The translations under genes were made by a program, and so were the position numbers. A stretch of 64,000 nucleotides of DNA from Cinclus cinclus (taxonomy: Eukaryota; Chordata; Aves; Passeriformes; Cinclidae): NCBI RefSeq assembly GCF_963662255.1, contig NC_085046.1, positions 51,041,797 through 51,105,796 of the forward strand, in the 5' to 3' direction. Shown one piece after another: positions 36,901-46,622 of this stretch. Each line of letters opens with the position of its first letter. Positions within the stretch are counted from its first letter, which is position 1. The notes beneath the pieces were generated by a model. That model saw nothing but the letters and a program-made list of their open reading frames with translations. It had not been told where the DNA came from and did not search any database.

Positions 36901-38326
36901 GACGTATCTGCGACTTAATAACAAGGAGTGTGGAAGAGGGAAGGCAAAGGCAGATGTATCATGTAATTACAAAAGTTAACGTTCAATAACTAAAACTGCA
37001 ACTGCAGAAAATGGGGTTTAAATTATATTTTTCCCAAGTGTTTAGATACAGTTACATTTTAAAAGGTTGACTTTCTATTTGTACTTTCTGTCAAATTTAA
37101 CAGGGGCCATTCACAAGTCACATTCTCTCCTGAAACAACACAGAAAAGCCCCGTCCTGGATTCCCAATGACTTCTACCAGCAAGCTCAAATACAGATTAA
37201 TGTGTTGACAGCATAGGAAACTTAGCTGCCTTCAGCACAATCATATTACTTTCCAGATGTTGGAAATAAATATTCCAGAGGGTTTGGACTAATGGATCCC
37301 AGTCTGCCAATGTACCTCATGTGTAGTCCCAGATGTTAAAGCTACTTTATAAGCTGATGCAACAGAAGGAAGCAAAATTTTTCCTGAATGAGTACTCCTG
37401 CTCAGTTTGTACTGCTGTCATTTCAGTCATTTTGCCAGACAGACAAAGTCCAGGCTGTAAATTGGAGAGGTTACAGCATATAGAATGTGGACAAGCTTAC
37501 AACTATAACACATTGGGGTATGACAGACTTGGATAAGTCTTGGGAGTGCTGGTTGAGACAACTGGCCCCCATACCTGTGTTATTCAACATCCCTGCACCA
37601 TACAAGTTTTTCAGTTCTTTTGTAGTCAAACATCTGCTAGAAAATTTAATTATTTCCTTCCTTATGTGCCAAATATCAGGAACCTTGTGTCTTTTCACAA
37701 TAGCATGGGCTGATGCCTGTGTTTTGGCAATTCCAATAACCAACCTGAGGATGGAAATTTTACAGGTGAGTAAAGTCAAACATCTTGTGATTCTCCAAAC
37801 AGTCCTAACTGAGGCCTTGTAAGTTATCCTGGAATACGGAGGGATGCACCAACACCTCCCTCTTAGTGGGACTCCTCTCAGAAGCTCACAAACTCTTAGG
37901 TTTATTGTACTCAAAGGACCATCACCAAAAGCTGACAAGGTCTGGGCTGATACCCCTACTACGCAAGGCTCAACCCTCACCCATCATGAATACCAAGGCA
38001 ATCCACATGAGCATTTCACTGACACTTGATGGGGATTTTTAACAACCTTACCTTGCTGCATACTTCTTTGTGTCTGTGTGACAGTGTGTGAATTTATTTG
38101 AATGGCCTACAGCAAACATAGTATAAATATTGCCATGCCAGTTCTATAATTGTTACCATTTTAATTGCAGTAAATTCTATTGAATCACTTTAAAAATGTT
38201 AAATTAGTTGATTGATTAAAAGTTACTAAATCCTTTAGACATAGATTGTTATGTGTGAGCACGTTTGGCAAATTGGTCCACTGTACCTTGCATCCAACAG
38301 AAGGGTCTCTCTTATCCCTTTTCACC
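33958..38326. other. AT-rich interval; perfect hairpin at 34328 but no recognised gene
   Basis: Apart from the inverted repeat at 34328-34374 I find no repeat family or gene. Three overlapping frames at 37471-37980 (minus, 169 codons), 37487-37822 (plus, 111 codons) and 37333-37536 (plus) match no family I know. They may be chance or a decayed repeat. Confidence 0.4.
34328..34374. repeat. Perfect inverted repeat: 21-bp arms, 5-base loop
   Basis: 34328-34348 (starting TATGTCTGCATAACC) is exactly complementary in reverse to 34354-34374 (ending GGTTATGCAGACATA), separated by GCTAA. Complementarity stops abruptly at both outer edges. The structure could be a small RNA hairpin, though it is shorter than typical microRNA precursors. 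It could also be a cruciform-prone palindrome produced by a template-switch mutation. No mismatches are present. Confidence 0.97.
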
Positions 38327-38332
38327 CTTACC
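38327..38332 (+). repeat. Left target-site duplication CTTACC
   Basis: CTTACC immediately before the LTR start; repeated exactly at 39141-39146 after the LTR end. Confidence 0.88.
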
Positions 38333-39140
38333 TGTTGGAGTCTGAAAAAGAGAGGTCTCTCTGAGTCTCTCAGAGAGAGAACAGAGTGCAGGCTTTGAAT
38401 TAAAACCTTTAAAGAAATTAAAATATATTAAGACAAACAGACATGAAATAGAGGTGTAAGCTTTAGTTTTAAGTAAGTAGAAATGTTACTAATTTGCATA
38501 GATATGAAGTAGAAGTCTAAGTTTTAAGTAAGTATAAATATGCTTTAAGTGCCTTAGGAGAGTAAAAAAGCCTAGAAAGTAGGTAAAGAGCAAGCTTCAG
38601 TGAGAGTTCAAAAACATAGTAAGAATATTGCTTACATTCTTCAGATAGAGCAAGATGGAATTATTTGCGTTAATAGATAGGCTGTATATGCAAGTTATGC
38701 ATAAAATTTTGTATTATAGAACTAGAATTCTAATAGGTTTAGAAGAAATGCTTCAGGTTCGTTGGGTAATTTGTAAATAAGAATCCATGTATTGGAGTGA
38801 GAGCTCTCTTGCTCTCTCTTCCTCCACCATCATCATCATCACTACCACCTCATGAAAGAAGAGGAAGAACAAGAAGAGAAGAACAGAAGAAAGACCAGGG
38901 AGCTTCTACCAGTTCTTCTACTCAGACCTCTGTACCAGAGAATTGCTGCTTCTGCCTCTGCCCAGGACTTTATACCAGGAAGCTGCTTCTATTCCAGACC
39001 CTGTGCTAGAAAACTTTTAGCGTGGACTTGATTGTTTGGGATTCTTTATCTTTGAGACTGATGTGCCTCTACAAATAAACAACTTTACAGCAACTGACAA
39101 CAGCTATTTTTGAAGACCTAAACCCATAACAGTTGTAACA
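38333..39140 (+). mobile_element. Solo LTR of an endogenous retrovirus, 6-base TSD (class II-like)
   Basis: An 808-base element starts TGTTGGAGTC and ends AGTTGTAACA, giving a TGTT/AACA terminal inverted repeat, bounded by perfect CTTACC duplications. A TTTATA box at 38969-38974 and AATAAA at 39074-39079 indicate plus-strand transcription with a short R region. Near the 5' end lies a 10-bp stem-loop (38356-38378). Middle parts contain repeated GAAGTAGAAGTCTAAG-like segments (around 38440 and 38510) and a purine-rich stretch at about 38850-38900. No viral genes are attached. The 6-base duplication is the usual footprint of class II (ERVK) integrases; the family itself is not named. Confidence 0.85.
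38356..38378 (+). repeat. 10-bp stem-loop inside LTR
   Basis: TCTCTCTGAG pairs with CTCAGAGAGA across a TCT loop, 23 bases into the LTR at 38333. It is dinucleotide-like in composition, so chance formation is possible. Confidence 0.7.
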
Positions 39141-39146
39141 CTTACC
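39141..39146 (+). repeat. Right target-site duplication CTTACC
   Basis: Exact copy of 38327-38332, abutting the LTR end. Confidence 0.88.
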
Positions 39147-39226
39147 CTTTCCATCCTTACTGTTTTCATTCTGACCTGATGTAAATCATTCTAAATTGAT
39201 TCTATTTTGATTTTCCTTTGTATATT

Positions 39227-39474
39227 TGTTGTGAGTTGACCTGGGCTGGAGGCTAGGTTCTCACCAAAGCCACTCTATCTCTTCCACCTGAAATTGGACA
39301 GGAGAGAGAAAATATAAGATGGGTTCATGGATTAAGATAAAGTCTGGGAGAGATCAGTCACTAAACACTGTCACAGGGAAAACAGACTCATATTGGAGAT
39401 ATTAATTGAATTTACAACTACCAAAATCAGTGCAGGATAATCAGAAGAACAAATCTTAAAAACACTTTCCCCTC
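39227..39474 (-). mobile_element. Outer LTR (LTR A), 3' portion, minus strand
   Basis: Starts TGTTGTGAGTTGACCTGG on the plus strand and continues through 'tctcaccaaagccactctat' and 'acaggagagagaaaatataa'. This is the reverse complement of the 3' end of an abundant avian ERV LTR as I recall it. Resemblance stops in 'aaaacactttcccc' at about 39472, and the rest of the same LTR resumes at 40881. A second element has therefore split it. No target-site duplication could be found with the far end at 41722. Confidence 0.6.
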
Positions 39475-39951
39475 TGTGATAGATTGGAGGGATTGCTGGC
39501 TAAAAACTTTGGGCATGTGTGTGAGGAAAGGGTGAAGTCTGGACCTTACTCTGATGAGGCAATGCCCTGCTCCACACACCCCATCCCTCTGGGCCTGTAT
39601 CCCAGCCTCACAGTGGGCACCAATCCCTGGTGTGCTGGAGGCAATATGCCACACTCACCCCTGAAGCCTCAGTCTAGCCCCATAGAGGTCAAATGAGCAG
39701 AAGCCACACCTGGGAAATGGACCAGGAAAGCCAAAGGGTACTTAACTCAGGACATAAGGCAAGCAGGTCTTGACTCTACTTGCTCTTGTAATTTTTAATC
39801 AGCTGAACAACATTGGAACCAGGATTGGTAGCTATAATTGTTCTGTTCTATATCTTTTCTGTCTTTTTCTCTTTTATCCTCTAATTCATTCTTCTTGGAG
39901 TTTTGAAAAATGTAAAATTGGACAGGCTTGTAGTTTGCAAAGCTGAGTGGT
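39475..39951 (+). mobile_element. Middle LTR (LTR B), 5' portion
   Basis: Begins TGTGATAGATTGG directly after the interrupted LTR A. It contains a TACTTAA box (39739-39745) downstream of 'gaagccacacctgggaaatg', an arrangement like an LTR promoter. It is cut at 39951 by the solo LTR at 39952 and continues at 40655. The proposed whole element (39475-40880 minus the insert) would be about 700 bases with TG...CA ends. Its flanks CCCCTC and CCCCAA share only the C run, so the duplication is unproven. Confidence 0.45.
39947..39951 (+). repeat. Left target-site duplication GTGGT
   Basis: GTGGT directly before the LTR start; exact copy at 40650-40654. Confidence 0.88.
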
Positions 39952-40649
39952 TGTTGGGGGTTGGTTCTTTCCCTTTTCCCTCTGTGGAATTTTCCCCATT
40001 GTCATGCTAAAATACCTGTTGACTGGGCCCTGCTGGCAAGGGGGAGGGGAGAGAAGAGGGAAACCCCATGAGATTCAAACATCCAGAAGAGCAGACAGAA
40101 GGCTCTGGCTCGTCCCATTTCCCCCACGGAGTTCGGACGAGAACGATCACCGCCTCTGGCCCATCCCTACCATCCCAGCGCCAGGAGCCATCCTCACTGC
40201 TGTCGGACCCTGCACTGCTGCCTTATCACTTTAACCTGCCACCATCCAGCACTCTGCTGAGCACCAGGACCCACACCGTGAGCGGAGGGCTCTCTCTCCA
40301 TCTCTCTCTCCCCCTGGGACAGCGCTGCCACCACCCCCAGCCCTCCTGCGGCTCTGCGGGACCCGCCCGCCCCCAGCACCGGGAACTGCAGCTCAGGGAA
40401 AAGGTGCCTGCAGCCAAAAAACACTGGGACTGAGTTACTGTTCTGTTTGTGGGTAATTTCATAGCTGTTGTTGTTCTTGTTTGTCGTGTTAGATACACTA
40501 GTAAAGAACTGTTATTCCTACCCCCATATCTTTGCCTGAGAGCTCCCTTAATTTCAAAATCATAATAATCTGTAGGAAGGATCACATTTTTCAGTTCAAA
40601 GGGAGGCTTCTGCTTTCCTTAGCAAACACCTGTCTTTCAAACCAGGACA
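39952..40649 (+). mobile_element. Inner solo LTR (LTR C, copy 2), 5-base TSD (ERVL-like)
   Basis: A 698-base element starts TGTTGGGGGTTGG and ends AACCAGGACA, with exact GTGGT duplications on both sides. It is closely similar throughout to 27903-28610, same orientation. AGTAAA lies at 40500-40505. It sits inside LTR B, so it is the youngest layer of the nest. Its own exact TSD shows that it is a separate insertion and not the partner LTR of copy 1. The 121-codon frame at 40068-40433 shares its frame and stop with copy 1. Between copies, however, I count about ten amino-acid changes against about three silent ones in the shared part, which argues against coding constraint. Confidence 0.88.
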
Positions 40650-40654
40650 GTGGT
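40650..40654 (+). repeat. Right target-site duplication GTGGT
   Basis: Exact copy of 39947-39951. Confidence 0.88.
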
Positions 40655-40880
40655 CTAATTTAATGTTTTGTGAAGGGCTTTATGTTGATTAAGTGCTGTG
40701 CTGAGGTTTTGCCAACATAGTCTGATTTTCTGAAGTTGCCAGTAAAGTTTGCTTTTTTGTTTTGACTTCTTGAAGATATCTCATTGGTATTTCTCCTGTG
40801 CAGCTAGCTCAGAGTATATTAAAAACACCCTTAAACCCTTTTAAGAACCTCATTGAGCCAGTTTTTTTTTCTGCCTGACA
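40655..40880 (+). mobile_element. Middle LTR (LTR B), 3' portion
   Basis: Continuation of LTR B after the nested insertion. AGTAAA at 40741-40746 is a polyadenylation-type hexamer of the same form as in LTR C, followed by a T-rich stretch. The element is proposed to end CTGCCTGACA at 40880, immediately before LTR A sequence resumes with 'ccccaacccctctcttcttc'. Its identity as an LTR is inferred from ends, signals and position. Confidence 0.4.
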
Positions 40881-41722
40881 CCCCAACCCCTCTCTTCTTC
40901 CCAGCTCTACATCTTCTCCCTCAGTGGCATAGAGAGATGATGAATGGGGGTTATAAATCATCACAAGTTGTTTCTGTGCTGCTCAGGGAGAGGAGTCTTT
41001 CCCTTGCTCCAGCATGTCCTTCCAACATGACACAGTACTCCACAAAATTCTCCAACAGCAATCCATCCCACGGGTAACAACCACTGCCCCATGGGTCACT
41101 CCACAGGATACAGTCCTTCAGGCACAGCCTGCTCCAGCTTGGGCCCCCCACAGGGTCACAAGCCCCACCAGGAAATCTGCTCCACCAGGAGCTCCCCTCT
41201 CCAAAGAACTGCAGGTCCCTACTAGGAGCTTGTTCCAGCATGGGCTTCCCACAGGTTCACAGCCTTCTATCAGGCATTCACCTGCTGTGGTACGCATCTC
41301 TTCCATGGGGTGCAGGGGATCTCTGCATCCCCATGGTCCTCCATGGGCTGCAAGGGCACAGCTGCTACACCATGGTCTGCACCACAGCCTGTAGAGGAAT
41401 CAGTTCTGGGGCTCGGAGCACCTCCTACCTCTACTTCTCCACTGGCCTTGGTGTCTGCAAAGCTGTTCATCTCACATATTCTCACTCCTTTCTTCTCTGT
41501 TCACAATTACATCCATGCAATAAGTCTTTTCATCTTAAAATAGGCCATTGCAGAGGCACTACCATCATTCCTGATTAGCTAGGCCTTGGCCAGCAGCAGA
41601 TCCATCCTGGATCCATCTGGTATTTGATCTGTCAGACATGGGGGAAGCTTCCTGCAGATTTTCCCAGAAGTCACCCCTGTAACATCCTCACTACGAAAAT
41701 CTGGCCATGCAAGCCCAATACA
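40881..41722 (-). mobile_element. Outer LTR (LTR A), 5' portion, minus strand
   Basis: The reverse complement starts TGTATTGGGCTTGCATGG at 41722 and runs through 'tctgcaggaagcttccccca' to a region of repeated 'ccatgggctgcagggg'-like segments at about 41020-41400. This matches my memory of a very common avian ERV LTR that starts TGTATTGGGTTTGC. The Pro/His-rich plus-strand frames at 40853-41578 come from these imperfect internal repeats and are not genes. The element is degraded and split by LTR B. Confidence 0.65.
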
Positions 41723-44700
41723 AAACTTTGTACATGTAGTAAAAAGTAGAGTGAACTTTGCCATCAAAATTTGTCCTGTTTTTTCAAAATTTTATTAAAC
41801 CTTCTTTCACTGGTACTTTTCATGATAATTCTTTAAATGACTAAAGCACTCAGTGTGACAGTGTGTTGTCAAAAAACACGTGTAATTTTTTTCTCCCCTT
41901 CCTCAAAACTCAGTGCTTCAGAACATAAAGCATATCAACATATTTTAATAACTTCCATTCCTAGGGAATCTTCCTTAAAGTTTATGAGGAATTACTCCAA
42001 CTCCTAATGAGAAAAAACCTGAAAACCACAGATCAAGCAAAGTATGATTAGATAAAGCCTTCCTATAGCTTTAAATAACAAAATAACCTTCTCTATCTGT
42101 GCTTTAAAAAAATGAAACCAAGTTTCCTCTTTCCCTGAAGACATAAAAACTCAGTGTGTGATTTAAACTGAATTAGAGAAACCACTGATGTTTTGCCTGA
42201 TTTCTGTTCTTCACAAAGCAGGTGGAATGTGGCTTGTGGAGTATTTCTACTTCATCTGCAGCAGTATATTTTTTACTGTTAAGAGATATTGCAGGTCAAC
42301 CTGCCACCCGGTTTTAATTTACTGATGTGAGGAGGAAATGAGCTTGGACAATTAAAATTAAAAGATAATAATCTTCCAGATCATCTGATGAAACACTGAA
42401 AGGAAAAGTATAAAGTTTTATTTCATAATCATAATGAAAACAATGAGCTCTTTTCCTTGTTTACTTCATTATACTTCACTGTTCATGGATTTTCATTAGA
42501 TTCTTACTGACTGCCACATATGACCTTGAGAGGAAAATCAGCCTAATGGAGGTGGAAAACAGAAAACAATATGACCCTTAAAAAATGGTCCTGGGCTAGA
42601 TATTAAGGAAAGGATTTGACCATCATTTGTTCCTGTATCTACACATTACATGTCTTGTCTCTACAGTAATAGTTCTGAGAAGATTTATATTGGAAATCTG
42701 GGAGAACAATAAGTCAATGAACATTGATTTATTAATTTTTCACAAATGAACCTCAGTTTTGTATGAAAAATGCACAGGGTTTTGCACATTTGATATATAT
42801 GATAATTTGTGCTTTAAAGTTTTGCCAGATGTAATATGCTTTAAAAGTTAAACGCTGGTGAAAAAATATATCTTTATTTTGGCATTTGAGATTCAAAAGA
42901 CATCTCTAGTTATCTCGTAACACTTATATGTGTATTTCATAAACACCTGAGTAGTCCTAATGAAGTCATAGAGATTGCTCATGTACTTCATGTTAGGTGT
43001 TTTTTAAGTCAGGAAGCTTCTTTTGAAACTTTTTTTAAAACTACTTGCTTTAAAGCTTAGAAGTAAGGACACTGAAAAAATTCAACAAATGTATTATCTA
43101 TTGTGAATTATTCCTTCCAGTAGCATTTTGTTAGTGACAAATGAGAATAACTGAATCTCTGACTGAGGTCTGATAATAAAGAAAAGACTAGCACTTCCAA
43201 AATGTAACTTACTTCTTTGTTCCCACTAACAAAAGCAAATGCTTGAGAATTTGTTTATATTCATTCTTTCATGTAGAGGACTTACATGGGACATTCAGTT
43301 GCTAAGTGGAAAAATGCTGAAAAGTGGAGAAATTACTAATTCCTATATTATCACCTCTCCAAACTGCTGACTGTGGTGTGTGGCATCAAACAACTCACTT
43401 AAATCCTTATGTTTTGGGAGCCTTAAGCATTAAGTTGCAATAACTGAAGTAAAACCTTCAGGACATTATGAACATGGAACCTGCAAGCTCCTAGTGCATG
43501 CCTGGGTGTTTGGCGATGTTTAACGCAATATATCAATTGACTGGTAATATTTTCTTCCAAGGCTGCCCATAATTCCTTCATCAAGGCAAGTTATAATATA
43601 GAAATAATATAATATAGTATTCTCCATATATAATAATTACTTTTGACGTGCAAATCAACCCCCAAGCAAAATCCTATCAACAGAAAGATTTTGGTCTTTT
43701 TTATACCTTTCACAAAGTCATTGCAGAAAAAATGTTTACATTTCTAATGCAGGGTAAGTGAAAGACATTAGAGATGTGAAAGAGAATGCAGAATTTCAGA
43801 GCAGTGACATATTACTGCCTTTTACTGAACAATCCAAAAATTACTTTGGCTCTCATAGGAAATAAAAGCCTGAAGATGGAATACACATAAAATGAAGACT
43901 GAGAAGAAAAAAAGTCTCTTAAAAAAGGAGAAATATCTTAATTATAGCCAGATTTTATTGGTATTATTTAATTTTATTTTAATTAGATCTTATTTAATCT
44001 CTCAGTGGGCTGATCTACACAGAGAAAAATGTCAAAAATATATCACATGAATTCCCAAAATCACGAATTCCTTGTGAGTTTATTTTGAAAGGTCATAAAT
44101 TGCTCAATGCCCTCCAACTCTGCATCTGCTGCAAAACTTCATGGATGTTATTTATCCCATATTCAAACTCTTCAAGAAAGGTTGCCCATCCTCTGATGTT
44201 TAATTCACAAAGTGCTAATCCCTATGGGGCCTTAGTCTCACATGGGTTTATTTGCTTTCAATTGTAATGCAAATACAAATTAATTTTTATTGATGACAAT
44301 GATATCTTCTGAGAATCACTGCATTCCCTATTATTTGGATAAATGAATACAAATCTGTTTTAAAAAAGGAATATTTATTCCTAAATACAGTTACTGAACA
44401 CATAAAACACTGCACGTTTTCAGCCCATATCTGTTCAGAATGCCGCTCACAGGACATAGTTTGTTCATTTATGTTGACAAATATAATGTTGAGGTTTAAT
44501 TATTTATGGATTTTTAATTATTGAAAGCATTACTTAGCAGTCTACCAGGAAATGTATCATGCTATATATTCTGAAGGTAATAAAAACTTAATGATCAGAG
44601 GGCCAATGGCAGCATTTCTGTTACATTAAATCTTTGATGAGAAGTGCCAGAGTGGTTGCAAGTTTCTGGGACAGGGAGGAAGGGAAAAGGGTAATAGGTA

Positions 44701-46133
44701 ATCAGGTAACAAATGTTTTCAGCTATGTGAAAGGTTAATGAGCACACAGCATTTGCATAATGTGACCCTTGGGCTTGTCTAAACCACCCTTTATTTCTCC
44801 TTAAAAGTACCCTATCAATGTGAAGCGTAGTGTGTCTCCATCAAACAGCTACTAGTGGAAACAGAGAGCTTGGGACTGTTTTTTAGCTCCACATTGACAG
44901 GGTTTAGACAATGATGTAGCAAAAATATTTGCAGATAAAAGACATGTATCTCCATCTAGGCTTATTCCACAGAGGGAACAAAATCCACCCAAGCAGGGGT
45001 GGAATAGGTATATGTAGATGAGGCCTTTATGGTTGTTTTTTTGGTTTGTTTCTTTTTCCTGTTTCTTTTTCCTTCCCTTTCAATCCAAAGCAGATGCTAA
45101 AGTGGATTTATTATTTTTAAAAAGAGAACAATATTTGAGCAACTGTCTGGTTAGTCTCTTCACTCTGTGGTAAGGACTTAATTTAGTAAAATAAAAGTGC
45201 TACAAGAAGGTGTCAAAGAAAAATATTATATTTCTTTTCTTCTCAATTACCATATAAAATATTATTATAAAGCACAGGAAATTCAATAGAACAAGCTGGC
45301 AGGCACATATACAGTGGAATGAACTCTCTGTTTTTTCTTGCTCTCCTTTTAATAGAAACATTTCTATTAAACTCATACTTCTAGTGGAATAGTAAAGTTT
45401 CTTGAAAACTCACCAGGCTGCATTGATCCAAAGTATATCACAGTTGCCTTAAGTTACATACTGATTGGAGGTGTCCCGGAACATGTTATACCTAACAGAG
45501 TCAAGCGGAGGTCTTTTCTGGTTTTAGTTTTGGTTTTGGTTTTTGTTTTGTTTTAATGCTTAAGTACCAGTAGAATATATTTGAAACATAGAATGCATCA
45601 ATTCTGCAACTTTTTTTTTTTTTTCTGGACTTAACTAGTAGCAGCAGGGGATGCTTCTTGACCATTGATTCTTGTCCAGCCCAAAAGTTGGGAAATTAGG
45701 CTCAGCTTTGTGATGTTCTCCGGACTAATTTTCCTCACTTACAAACATGAATGACTTAACTCAAGCAATATTTTCTTAGAAGAAGAGAAATGCACAAAAG
45801 GCAGGAAAACGGAGTAATGTATACTATCTTAAATGTTGATTAACACTATTTCATGAATCTGTCCTATGGTAGGGCTCTTGCCTAGCCTGCTTCATTCACA
45901 TTTTGTGACTGTCAGACATCACAGGACTTGGTACAAGCAGTCTCAGATCTTGTGCTCTAAGCTGGTTTTGTTGCTGTAACTCCTTCCAGCAGCCCATATT
46001 TTACCAATTGTTCTAGCAATGGTCCCCAACATTAGAGATATAACAGTTCTCTGGCATGCAAGAAACATTTAAAAGCATCACTGCTTTTCAAGAAAAACTA
46101 GAGTCTTGTCTTTCTTATTTTTTCCCTATAGCT

Positions 46134-46159
46134 ACATACACACATACACACACACACAC
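46134..46159 (+). repeat. (CA)n microsatellite, interrupted
   Basis: ACATACACACATACACACACACACAC-type array with two T interruptions; short. Confidence 0.9.
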
Positions 46160-46367
46160 TTTTTGCCTTACTCTAGGGTGAGCTTTTATCTCAACTCCAA
46201 TAAGCATAATTATTCTATTCAGAAATCTGTAGCATATTATAAACAGAAATTTTCTTCACTGCTTGTTATTAACAGAAATGCTTTCCAGACACTACAAAAC
46301 ATATAGAAAATAGACGTGCTTTAAACCTATCAATCTGTCCTTTGCATTTACACCTTCCTTTTCTTTC

Positions 46368-46622
46368 TCAGAAATCAACAGCATGCACTTCCTTTGTCTC
46401 TTGCATAATGTGCTCCAAAATCTCACCAAAATTGCCTAGCGTTGCTTTGCCTTTGCTTCCAGCCTCAGTTGCCAAAGTAGCACAGATAGCTGGAACTGTA
46501 GGTTGAGAAGCAACAACAGCACCACCAGCCCAGACAAAGCCCTGGGGAGTTATCCTGTAAATCACCAGTCCTTCCCTGTAGTTCTCTTTTTTTCTGAAAT
46601 TTCACACTAGATGTAATGGTTC
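46368..46622 (-). other. Exon-like or pseudogene-like minus-strand frame, unidentified
   Basis: On the minus strand a frame runs from a possible acceptor (ATTTCAG, with the exon starting at about 46599) to a TGA at 46368-46370. It is 75-77 codons ending EVHAVDF. The composition looks more protein-like than other frames here: a balanced Gly/Ala/Val core (residues such as FVWAGGAVVASQP) and an amphipathic C-terminus (GNFGEILEHIMQETKE). There is no ATG near its start, so it would have to be a terminal exon or a retrocopy fragment. The polypyrimidine tract of the proposed acceptor is poor. I do not recognise the protein. Confidence 0.25.

Noticed and set aside
37333..38029. Cluster of overlapping frames on both strands (up to 169 codons)
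   Set aside because: No family resemblance in any frame and mutual antisense overlap. It could be a decayed repeat but I cannot support a gene.
27903..40649. A single 12-kb provirus bounded by the two similar LTRs
   Set aside because: Each LTR has its own flanking duplication and the interior contains unrelated transposons and no gag, pol or env.
40853..41578. Pro/His/Ser-rich frames of 74-126 codons
   Set aside because: They arise from imperfect internal repeats of a degraded minus-strand LTR and do not look like host proteins.
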